Assembly (NCBI GenBank): GCA_916613615.1
Contig: OU744737.1
Location: 3,616,001-3,680,000 of the forward strand
Source: Steromphala cineraria
Taxonomy: Eukaryota > Mollusca > Gastropoda > Trochida > Trochidae
Direction: 5' to 3'
Length of the DNA: 64,000 bases
Part shown: piece by piece, positions 10,140-19,989 of the stretch
How the letters are laid out: each line of letters begins with the position of its first letter
Numbering within the stretch: the stretch's first letter is position 1
Translations under genes and position numbers: made by a program
The notes under the pieces: generated by a model
Databases searched by the model: none
The model's input: the letters and a program-made list of their open reading frames with translations, nothing else
What the model was told of the DNA's origin: nothing

Positions 10140-11015
10140 TCAAGAGTCCTTAAGGAAGGCGGGTAGTCCTGGCCTCTGGTCATTGTAGTTCCATGTTAGT
10201 TCTCCTCCCGAGCTCACCGCCGTCTTTGTATACAAGAAGAACCTTCGCCTCCCGTCCCGCAATTCAGAAACTAACCTACAATTAGAATTTCGAGCCGAGT
10301 GGTTCATCGTTGCTCCCAAATTTGTGTCAGGATCAATTCGATCCCCCAAGTGATTACGCTGGCCATCTAAACGTAAATGTGATGAACGTCGGCAACCCTC
10401 AAACTGAATACACCTATACGATAACCCCTGCCTGTCGTACTCGTCCTGCCGAATTTCTGCCTCCTCTTCACTAACAATTTGGCCTAAATACTCACAGACT
10501 TCTGCCCCAGCAGGGTAGTCGTGTGTTGCAAACAACCCCTTCCCAATTTCTGTACTGACAGGCGCTATCAAAGGACTAGAATTTAGATCCCCCCTTCGTT
10601 CCCGGTCCAAAACAGAGCTACGTCTATTATAATCTCTAAAATCGTACCCAAGAGGACTAGCCAAAGCGTCCCCATCATTAACCCCCGCTGTCCTAGCACT
10701 ACGGTTAATCCTAACCACTTCATACCCCTTTACCCTGGTCGTATGTTTGACGAAGTTCTTGTTCACAGCAACGACCGCAAACTGGAGGGAGAACCTGGCA
10801 AAGCTGTTGGCTACGTCCACCAGTCTTCCGTCTCTGGTCTTCGCCGCTACGTAGGCCTTGTACTCCGCGTGGAGGTCCCTGGTGGCGATGACGTTGCCGG
10901 CACAGGGGGAGTACAGCTCGGCGAAGGCAGAGAGGAAGGGGCAGGCCATGCTGGTCTTGGGGTCCACTGTCAGACCACGGCGTTGGGATCGGCTTGTTCG
11001 ACTTTCTCTTGGCAT
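10140..11015 (-). CDS. SET-domain protein (putative histone methyltransferase), histone-type gene
   Basis: Intronless 291-codon ORF. The C-terminal half (about 152-291) is a SET domain: GKG (158-160) and EYLG (175-178) for cofactor binding, NHS (238-240), and ELTWNY (272-277) with the catalytic-type Tyr. The last residues, NDQRPGLPAFLKDS, align in position with the tail of the H4K20 methyltransferase KMT5A/SET8, so a KMT5A-like activity is possible but unproven. No pre-SET or post-SET cysteine cluster is seen. Residues about 27-103 form a separate domain (RDLHAEYKAYV; NSFARFSLQF; VKGYEVVRI) weakly resembling the winged-helix C-terminal to D5/P4-type primase-helicases. Residues 1-20 are basic, Ser/Arg-rich. 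The start has A at -3 and lies about 45 nt after the predicted cap site. The gene is clearly GC-richer than its flanks. It is flanked by a TATA box and a histone-type stem-loop, implying S-phase expression (inference). The SET call is firm; the N-terminal call is tentative. Confidence 0.85.
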   Translation of the reverse strand: MPRESRTSRSQRRGLTVDPKTSMACPFLSAFAELYSPCAGNVIATRDLHAEYKAYVAAKTRDGRLVDVANSFARFSLQFAVVAVNKNFVKHTTRVKGYEVVRINRSARTAGVNDGDALASPLGYDFRDYNRRSSVLDRERRGDLNSSPLIAPVSTEIGKGLFATHDYPAGAEVCEYLGQIVSEEEAEIRQDEYDRQGLSYRCIQFEGCRRSSHLRLDGQRNHLGDRIDPDTNLGATMNHSARNSNCRLVSELRDGRRRFFLYTKTAVSSGGELTWNYNDQRPGLPAFLKDS

Positions 11016-11056
11016 CGTGACAAATTGCTCAGATCAATGGTGCGAAGATTGAGAGC

Positions 11057-11091
11057 GGAATGGCAAAACTGTGGCGGGAGAAGACTTTATA
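11057..11091 (-). promoter_or_regulatory. TATA box and initiator of the SET gene
   Basis: The minus strand has GGGTATAAAGTC, with TATAAAG at plus 11085-11091. About 30 nt downstream is CCATTCC (plus 11057-11063), similar to the YCATTCR cap-site motif of many histone genes. That places transcription start near 11061 and gives a 5' UTR of about 45 nt before the ATG at 11013-11015. Spacing is ideal for a TATA-directed pol II promoter. Confidence 0.7.
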
Positions 11092-11345
11092 CCCTGCCTT
11101 AGGCTCCTCCCACCAGACAACCTGACCAGGTGCGTGCGCATCTGAATCGTTTGGTCGTCAACATCAACACAAGATGTTCTAAATGCAACATGCTTTTGTC
11201 AGTAATCATGTGCTACTGGTACCTAAAATTAAGACTTGTTCCCAGCCAATACTGATCGCCCGAACGCAACCCAGTTCTCCCTGTGGTTTGATCGCGTTGA
11301 CGTGGCTCTTCCTACAAATTGTGACTCTAGCTAGGCCCCGCCCAC
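11092..11345 (-). promoter_or_regulatory. GC-rich upstream region of the SET gene
   Basis: This stretch is GC- and CpG-richer than the DNA beyond 11345. It contains a CCAAT pentamer (11246-11250, plus strand) and a GC box, GGGCGGGGCC on the minus strand (plus 11334-11343), plus several CGATC/CGCG words. It is likely the proximal promoter of the minus-strand gene. A divergent start is possible (TATTTAG near 11360 on plus), but no plus-strand gene follows. Confidence 0.5.
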
Positions 11346-12514
11346 TCTCACTTGATGAAGTATTTAGGTCCTAGATGTATTTTTTTGGTTTTTAATTCAT
11401 AGTCAAACTGAAAATAATTATTTCACAATTTATCAATTTGATTTTAAAAATCAGAATGATACACCAATTTTTCTGTGGGAGACACAATTTTTTTTAATTT
11501 TAGAAAAAAAACACACTCTTTGTTAACAAATTATAGAATAAATCACATTAATTGTTAAAATTATGAATGGTTGAGAGTTGATATTATGTTTTGGCTGAAG
11601 CTGTTCGGAAATGTTCCACAAAAATCACTTAAACTATAATTGAAACCTTTATCACCAGTCCTAGTGAATGTAACCAACGCAATTTTCCATGAATCTTGCT
11701 AATCAGGATCTAACAAACTTAATGAAATAACATATTTCTACATTTGGTGGTAGGATACCATTATTTGCTTGAATTATCTATTATATTGCAAAGTATCTAA
11801 TTTCTTAAATACGTCCATAAATGAGTAGCCAAGCCGGAGCTGTTTTAAAGGACTTCTAACCAGGGCAAAGTTGTACCCTTCATGCGTTGCACGTGGAAAG
11901 AAAGATTAACACAGGTGCAGATCCCGTCTGCCAACTTTTAAGCTTTCAAACTGTCTACCATTCTCTAATGAATATTCACAAATCCCATATATCCATACAG
12001 ACATAGGAGATCAATTAAATAAAATATATAACAAAGTCGCTTAATGAAGAATATTTGTACAACTAACAGTGAATAGTAGTAATGCATTTTGATATGTCAA
12101 TGTAATGTCAATACATTCTAAATAAGTGTCCATTATGGCATTTGTAAACTCGTATAATCATTCATAAAGTGTATGATATGACAATGATTTTTCAGACCTA
12201 TCTGTCGATTATTAATAGAAATTATTTTTACAAACTAAAATATGCAGATGTGAGAGCATCGAAGCTGATAATCACGGTTTTTTTTCTACCTATTACTTAT
12301 CAACGTTCCCGAGTAAATATGAACATGAAATCTCCATGTATCACTTTGACCACTTACACTGCCTGCATCTATATATCTCATTATCAATACAGGACAAATA
12401 TATATTTTGATTTCAGGAATGTGTAATGTCAGGGGTCTAGTCAAAAATAACAAAAATGATGTTCAATCCTTTTTATGTGAACAAAACCGAGATAATGATT
12501 AATTTTGTTTGAAG
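11346..12514. other. AT-rich spacer, nothing recognised
   Basis: No supported gene or RNA. A segment near 11863-11925 (GCAAAGTTGTACC..TTGCACGTGG) loosely resembles one at 13362-13410 (GCGAAACTTGTAGC..CTGCACGTG), possibly scraps of an old dispersed repeat. Confidence 0.4.
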
Positions 12515-12730
12515 AGAAAGTCTAGGTTTAGAAAAATCAGAAGTTTACGAAGGGTAAATCTAGGTATGTTTTGAACACCAGTGTAAGAAAAGCAAGTCTA
12601 GATTTATATTAAATGCTAGTTTGAGAAAATCAAGTCTAGATCTGTATTAATCGGCCATTGTGAGAAAAGCAACTCTAGATTTGTGATGAACACCAATGTA
12701 AGAAAAGTAGGTCTAGATTTGTGATGAATA
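12515..12730. repeat. Minisatellite, ~38-bp unit, about 5 copies
   Basis: Degenerate units with the core AGAAAAGCAAGTCTAGATTT followed by ATGAACACCA-like spacers. The TCTAG core recurs at 37-40 bp spacing across the tract. It is more diverged than the minisatellite at 9776-10036 and unrelated to it by eye. Confidence 0.75.
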
Positions 12731-15326
12731 TTTGCAATATTTGCAAGATACAACAACTGCATCTGCATAGCATATTGTACACAACTAGTTTAATTGCACA
12801 GAAACACATTTTCTCTCCATATAAATACTATCAATTTGTGTCCAAGATTTTGTATGCAGGAAACCATTCAACTTGATGAAGAATGACCCTCATCATTTCA
12901 GATTGCTCTAATAATTTCTAAATGAAGACTCTTGTTTAGTCAAGCATACTGAAGGTTTATCAAATAGGAACCTTTATTACGGCAGTCTACATCCTCATTC
13001 AGCAAGTCTAGAGTTATTTAGACACACATACAAATAGCTCGAGTAGTTATTTAAGATAACACAGAACATATATTTGCCCTTTTTTGGTAGACAGTATTAC
13101 CAAACAGTAAATTTCAAATGTTTTAATGAATGTCATAGTGTGAAAAAAACTCATGTTTATTCTCCATGAATAATTGTTATATGTACATTTGAAAAACCGG
13201 TATGTCTTCAAATTGCTGAATACATAAGTATAATTTACACTCTGCCCAATTCACACATTAAAGTAAACATGTAATTCCCCCTACAGATCAATTTGAAAGT
13301 ATGGTATATCTTTTTTCACACGGCAAGTTATCAGAAAGCACTGTTTCATAAGTTCTAATTTTAGCCAAGGCGAAACTTGTAGCGTGCAGGTGCTGCACGT
13401 GAGAAGCAAGACAAGAACAGTTTCCAAGTGGGTCAGTGAACTTCAAAGTTTACCTAATAAAGATATCTATCCTTAACCCAAAACTGACCTTCTGGTTGAG
13501 TCACTATTTACATCATCATTACCATTGATTGGCAATAAGAACCTACAAAAATTGCAGTTAGAGTACTAGGATTAATGATCAGAAAGCCTTTATCAGCAAG
13601 CTCATAAAGTATATGCATATGTATTTGACAATTGATTTAGAAATATATTCTATGATTAATGATGAGGGACTGAATCATACATAAAGTACATCTTTACCCC
13701 AAAGTTAATAAGTATATTATGTTTGCAAATTCATCCTACATCTAGTGATTACATGTGACAAGTTTCCTTACATTACAGCTATAAATATCAATTGAACAAA
13801 AGGTGACAGATGCATGTATTGGCGGCCAGACAGACAGATGGTCGGATACACCAACTATATATAACCCAAGCAACTTTGTAGGGTATTATAAAAAGCATCT
13901 GGGTAGAAACGAAACATTCACTTGACTTACATTTCACTGTCTCTGGATAAATGTGTTATACCTTCGAGCCAAAAAATGAGACATTGTTTTGATCTTATCT
14001 ATTGAATATTCCAAATAAACTGAGGAAATTTGCAACATATTTAGATAATTCATATACAAATTGTTGTGAAATCCGCTGAAACATCGATTTTTAAAACTTG
14101 TCTCTTGGCTCTTAATACAACTTGTTCTCAGTTTAATGACGGCTTTATTTCCAATCTGAACAATATTTTAATTCTGATGTTACCAATTTATACCTTATCA
14201 ATCGCTTTACAGTTTTAGTTTATATGTCAATTTGAGGACGTAATATTTTGTGTTTGTAATGTGTAAATATGGACATTATCCTCTTTTATAACGAAAGGAC
14301 GCCGCTAATGGCTGAAGTATTGCCCAATCAGCGAAAAACAATAACTCACTCACTCACTCATAATGAAATAAAATTCACTTTATCTGATATTTTCATTCAG
14401 AAACCCATCACAATAGAGCATATCATCTTTACTTCAATCCCTGCAACTTGTAATTTACAAGAGTGACCATAATCAATTTTTTTCAATTTTACCGGCACCA
14501 TTTTGGTCCACGAGTAATAAGACTGACACACACCGACAGCAACTCAGAGGCTAACAATAAGGATAAGATACCCCTAGCTATCCCCTTTATCCCCACAATA
14601 TATTATCACATTCCCACCCTGAAATAGAAATGAGAAGTCTGTATTTAGCTATGTTTTCTGCATCACATTCAGCATTACATTTTATTGTCGGACACATTAA
14701 TCAACAAACTTTTTAAAATAGTACACTTTACCAATTACATGGAAGAATGTGGCCAGATATTATTTGTTTATGTAAATGTTTACAGAAAGCCAAGATAATG
14801 GAGGTAGTGCCAAACCATCTTGGATTATATCTATTTTAAAAGGGAAACAATCAAACATCTATTGACATTTGCAATTCTAAAGTGAACTTGGGAGTTAATA
14901 TCAAGATTTTCGAAATATTATATCAAAAGGACTTTAGTTCGGACAATTTCTGACACTTTAAACTTTTCTTTATATTGATCTGTAATATAAAAAATTGCCC
15001 AACAAATGCTTAGGAAACAAAAATAAACATTCAAGCAAGACGTTTTACTTTGAAAACATTTAGTTTAGCTTTTACGATGGTTTTTGTGTCAGAGCTTGCA
15101 AATGCCTTTGTGACGTCATCAACTTCAAATGACTCATGCGACACTTGCGGAAGTTTATCATGTTGGAGAAATACTGTTATATTATTGTACATAGATGACC
15201 TAATGCATGTTTGGTGATGATAGGAACTATTTCAATGACTATATTTAAGCTGTGTGTATACAGGCAAATAGAGTTGTATTGTCCGAAGTTAGGTAAAACA
15301 CCTTGGTGACTTTCTATACATAACTT
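12731..15326. other. AT-rich spacer with scraps of repeats
   Basis: No supported gene. A short (ACTC)n run at about 14343-14358 follows a GGCTGAAGTATTGCCC segment and resembles the simple tail of molluscan SINEs. A GACAGACAGATGG stretch lies near 13828-13841. Confidence 0.4.
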
Positions 15327-15613
15327 TGAGGGGCAGTAGCACGTTTTTTGATAATTTAAAAATTTATAAAATTTTCACTGTTTATTATTACTTTGATAGT
15401 GTCATTAATCTCATTACACAAGCCAATCAGCCATAGTCAGAGGACAAAGTATGACGATTCACATGAATTCCATTGGCGGCCATTTTTTGTGAACACCTTT
15501 AATTAACTTTGATTAAGAAAAAGGAATCGCATGGCTAAACTTAACATTATGTATCAGAATTATTACTGTTCCATTTAGTTTGAATATATTGTCTTACAAC
15601 TGTCCCTTTAAAC
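15327..15613 (+). mobile_element. MITE, GGGGCAGTAGCACG family, copy C
   Basis: The left TIR GAGGGGCAGTAGCACGTTTT is well preserved and the body matches copies B and D (ATTGGCGGCCATTTTTTGTG block). The right end is deleted through the CCGACATCACC block and finishes in CTGTCCCTTTAA, so this is an internally deleted copy. Confidence 0.7.
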
Positions 15614-17508
15614 TGTCTTTTTGCAGGTAGTCTGCAATCAATTTTTATCATAAAATTGTAGAAATGATGATTGTTTATAACACAGTTTGCTTAATTTACT
15701 TAGTTTACAAATTTTCTTCATAAAATATTTGACAATACAATCTCTGAAGATATTTAAAATGGGACGCTGTCCGAACCTTGGTCAGTTTGCCCTAGTCCCA
15801 ACATTTAGAAAGACCATTACTTATTGTAATGATGCTTTAGATTTATTCAAACCATACTTTAAAAAATCACTGATTACCTAGCCTTCATGAACTTCATTGA
15901 ACTTCTACACACAATGGTCCAAAAAGTGTGTTCAGCATTTGGGATGAATATATGTTATTAGTTAACGAATAAATCTTAATTAATGTTTAGATGACACTAA
16001 AATATATACAATGCATATCATGTAGCATAATTATTATGATATCAATTTCTATATATATTTTGTGATAGACTTTTTGGGTGTTTAATTGAAAATAATTGCC
16101 TATCCTAAAAGAGTGACATGGATGCAATTGATAGATGTATTCAAATAGTCCATGATAAGGGATACACATTTGAAGAATTCCTTAACTGGGCACAAGGAGC
16201 AAGTAAAAACATATGTGTGTCGGTGAAATTGAACGAAACTTGTGGAAGGAGCTTATCTCTCAAAAAGGTTACTGTCGTGACAGTCTTAATTTATCATTGC
16301 CTTCAAATTGAAAGTCGTATTTACGAGATGAACAGTCGTTATTGCCAGAAGCTTTTCATTTTATGTTGGCGGTAACAGGCTTCTGTACTTTTGGAATCAA
16401 ACATATCATAATTCATTCAAAATATTGCAGAAGAATATGACACATAACAAGGGTTTGACTATTTTAGTTATAAATTAGATTAAGAACAGTCCATTTCAAA
16501 ACGTGTGTGTTCCAACAAAACAAAACTTCAATTACTTTCCGCAATGAATTTTGGTTTCATCTGTATAAACAATTAAGTATCTTTTAATAGACTTTATAAA
16601 ATTCTTCTACAATTATATTTCATCAAGTGCAATGCCTTGTATTGGTAAGAATAAAACACAAATGCTTGCATGTGGTTTCTCTATTTACAGTTGTAAGATC
16701 ACTCTGCAACTGCTTCTAAATGGAAGCAATCTCGATCTACTGTCCTTGATGATGTGAACAAATGAGGTTTTAGTTGGGTTATTATTTGTGTTTTCATCCA
16801 AAACTGGGTTCCATATCGTTTTGACAGTCAGTAGATTTGGAACAATGCCCTGATGGCGTCATCTACATGACATCACAATACTTTTGCATCATCAATTAAT
16901 CACCTTACAATGCTATGACATCATAAACATGATAACATCACAATGCTATGACATCACAGCACTGAAACCCAAATATGAGTTTTGTATTCAGAAATGTTCA
17001 TCATTCTTTTAAAAACTAATGAAGAATTATTTAGGATGTTAAATAGAGTCCCACACTTTTGTCTTCTGATATCAATATATCAACACTCCTTGATAAAAGT
17101 TTAAAATCCTCGGCAAGCTTCGGATATTTGTAACTCTTACTGAGATTCTCTATTTACTAAAGGTTATAAATAACCCTTTAAAAGAATATATGTAATGTAA
17201 TTTTAATTTGAATGCCTTTCTACATAATATACAGCATGTGACATTATTGAAAAGAGTTTCTTATGGCAGAGACATTGGTTTAAAAAAACTGTTTTGATAA
17301 AACAAACAGCCTCAAATGGAATTTTGTATCTGCATCAACATGATATTGCATGCAAACTCCATCAATGTTATTTGGAGAGGGGCGTGGAACAAGTGGGTCA
17401 GGGTTCGAATACAGCAAAGGGCTCGGCAATTTTGTTTGCAGTAGGAAACTGACTGAACTTTTTGAGTGCAAGATAACACTGAATTTCAGGTCCAGCCGAT
17501 GATGGAAG
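15614..17508. other. Spacer; tRNA-like B box and an unassigned open frame
   Basis: A B-box-like GGTTCGAATAC (17402-17412) precedes the SINE 3' region and may be its decayed head. The region about 16850-16965 repeats ACAATGCTATGACATCA-like words. An 85-codon plus-strand frame (16118-16375) begins plausibly, but no family or downstream exon is recognised. Confidence 0.4.
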
Positions 17509-17623
17509 GTTTCACCACATTGCATAGTGAAAATAGCATTGAGGACTTTCTCCCTGCAATAATACTATGAGCCATGATATATTTGAAATATGCTTGAAAG
17601 CATCGTTAAATACTAAATCATCT
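17509..17623 (+). mobile_element. SINE-like 3' region, copy 2
   Basis: Shares its whole length with 1946-2066, including CTTTCTCCCTGCAAT and the CTTGAAAGcatcgTTAAA-type ending. With the B box about 100 bp upstream, the likely SINE spans about 17340-17623. It is strongly diverged. Confidence 0.42.
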
Positions 17624-17794
17624 GACCTCATCGCCATGTAAATGGGTTCACTGTGGAGGACAGAGTTCACCTTTCTATCCTATCATAACTTATACCATAG
17701 ATACACTGGGGAAACGTTATTGTTACCCTACCTCTACCAGGGAAAAGTTGCCTGACAAGAAAGAAGGCGCTGTTTCAAATATAAACAAAACTGT

Positions 17795-18158
17795 TTAAAG
17801 GGGCAGTAGCACGTTTTTTGATCAATTTATATTTTAAAGTTTTCACTAATAATTGTTAGTTAATGCTAAATGTATTATTTTGACAGTGTCAAAAATGTCA
17901 TTACACAAGCCAATCATCCATAGTCAAAGGACAAAGTATGAAGATTCACATAAAATCCATTGGCGGCCATTTTTGTGTGAACACCTTTAATTCATTTTGT
18001 GTAAGAAAAGGAATCACATGGCTAACCTTTACATTTCATGTTTGAATTATTACTGCTCTATTTAGTTCAAATGCATTGTCTTGCAATTGGAACCATTAAT
18101 TTTCATTTTCCCGACATCACCTTATATTCCCCCTAAAAACGTGCTACTGCCCCTTTAA
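17795..18158 (+). mobile_element. MITE, GGGGCAGTAGCACG family, copy D (best preserved)
   Basis: About 364 bp with near-perfect TIRs: left TTAAAGGGGCAGTAGCACGT and right ACGTGCTACTGCCCCTTTAA. Both ends terminate at TTAA/TTTAA, compatible with a TTAA-type target. The interior has the GGCGGCCATTTTTG block and the CCGACATCACCTTATATTCC block. This copy serves as the reference for the family. Confidence 0.82.
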
Positions 18159-19592
18159 GGATAAACTCATTATCTAAAAGAAGAAAGATTCAATCATTAG
18201 TTATCGATAATGGGCGTGTCTCAAACGTCTGCAATTTGAATTTCATTCTAAGCACATCCTTCATTCACTCATTTCTTGCACTTGAGATGTAAATTATGTT
18301 CATGGGATAAAATTTCTATCTACAGAAGTTCTTTAAATCCACAAAATTTTAATGCAAGTACCCAGTGTATAAAACTCCCAAAAACTAAAGCCAGACAGCC
18401 GGACTGGTTACTTTAAACATCTGCCAGTCCGGATGATTATATACCTGTCCGGTTTTTAATATTAGATAAATGAAGAAATTTATATTTTGAGTATTGCACT
18501 TTCTTAACAAACATGTACACTCATTGTGTGAATATTCCTCATATTTCACTTATATTCAGCTCGAGTTCTTTATGGTCGATATGCCAAAGGTAGTTCTGTT
18601 TTTTTTAAACTCTTTACTGCTTGCAATACCGACACCCAACAACCCCCTTCCTTCTTACCTGACAAGCACCTGCACAGCCCCTTACTGCTTGCAAGAAATT
18701 TAAAAATTAAAAACAATTAGAAATGAAAAAATGTAACTTTTGATATGATACAATTATTCCTTAATGATTTCTCTGTCACTAAAAAGTATTTTTTTAACTT
18801 TTTTAAATTCATTAACGATATCTTAACGAGTACACTTTACAGCAGGTGAAAGATACTTATGTTTATATCCTGAAAAGGTTTAAGAGACAAAAACCCATTT
18901 AAGATCTATTTAATAAGCAGTTTAAGAATAACTAGTACTCTAAGGTTATAAAGAACAATAAAAAGATAAAGTACACTTGAGAGTTTGGATGTAAAGATTT
19001 GTTTGATTGATGGATAAGGGGAGATAATCTGGTTCAAATGATGATCAAGGAAAGTAATTTAAATGACTTCATCAGAGCAAATGTAAATCACAAACGTAAC
19101 ATTAGCCTTTCCTTAATGATGTTATAGCACATTAAAGCAGATAACAGCTTTGAATGTTTAACAATCAAGAAATAATATAAATAATCAATTAATTCCAATG
19201 TGAAGTCTGCTATGTTCTTTACTGCTATTGAATCACTGACTTCCAAAACTGCAACACAGTTGGAAGAAAAAACATGAGAGGAATAAGAGTAGAATGCTTA
19301 ATTTATTCTTATTTAATAATGCAACTAACATTCCTTATTAGTTAATATGAAATAGGAAACATTCACAGAAACTATAGTCTATCAACATTAGCTTATCAAC
19401 TCTTGCCATCATGACATCTGTATTATGAACAAGTCTGTTGATGAGGCAAACACTTGAGTGATTATCATTATCATAGACATGAATCATCATGTACTGGTCT
19501 CTTATTGTTATACAATCAATCAAATATGTCAAATATATATAAGTTATGTTCATTTCATTCACAATGTAGAAACAAATAAAGAAACATGTTGA
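18159..19592. other. AT-rich spacer with one hairpin
   Basis: Contains the inverted repeat CCGGACTGG/CCAGTCCGG at 18399-18407 and 18424-18432 (9-bp perfect arms, 16-nt loop). No gene is recognised. Confidence 0.45.
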
Positions 19593-19801
19593 TCAAGGGG
19601 AGACAATTCACTTTCAATCATTCCAAAATTCTCTAATGAACTCAAGGCTCACCATATCAGAATCCAATGTTTAAAGTACATGTATAAATTATTACTTTTA
19701 TACTGATGCTTACTAATCATATTGTATGATATGCAGTAAATTTCCTACAACTCATGAAAAGATGGTTACCGTTACAGTTTAAATTGGATTGTCTCCCTTG
19801 A
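19593..19801. mobile_element. Candidate short MITE with AAGGGAGACAAT ends
   Basis: The left end TCAAGGGGAGACAATTC (19593-19609) and right end GGATTGTCTCCCTTGA (19786-19801) are inverted repeats with one indel and one mismatch. The interior is about 175 bp of AT-rich DNA. GGGAGAYAAYYC words are frequent in molluscan repeats, so chance pairing of two separate repeat ends is the main alternative. Confidence 0.4.
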
Positions 19802-19989
19802 AAACATTGAAACACATAACAAAGAATAACTCTATGTACACAGTGCAGTTGCCAGTTTGCAAATGATATAAGATTTATAAGTCAGAATGTATCAATATCA
19901 GTTTTTAGTGGAGGAAAGCATGAAGAGTCTATGAATGTCAGGTACTGGTAAATCTTTGCTTCAAAGTGAGAATGTGAAAGACACTGTGA

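Noticed and set aside
10140..11015. Calling the SET gene KMT5A/SET8 outright
   Set aside because: The C-terminal tail resembles KMT5A, but the N-terminal domain does not match and no phylogeny was possible, so no gene symbol was given.
10743..11102. 119-codon and 64-codon plus-strand open frames opposite the SET gene
   Set aside because: Antisense shadows of a GC-rich coding region. The minus-strand frame has clear SET motifs and its own promoter and 3' signals.
16118..16375. 85-codon plus-strand frame beginning MDAIDRCIQIVHDKGYTFEEF
   Set aside because: The composition is plausible for an exon and a GTAAAA donor-like site follows codon 28 or so, but no family was recognised and no second exon could be linked.
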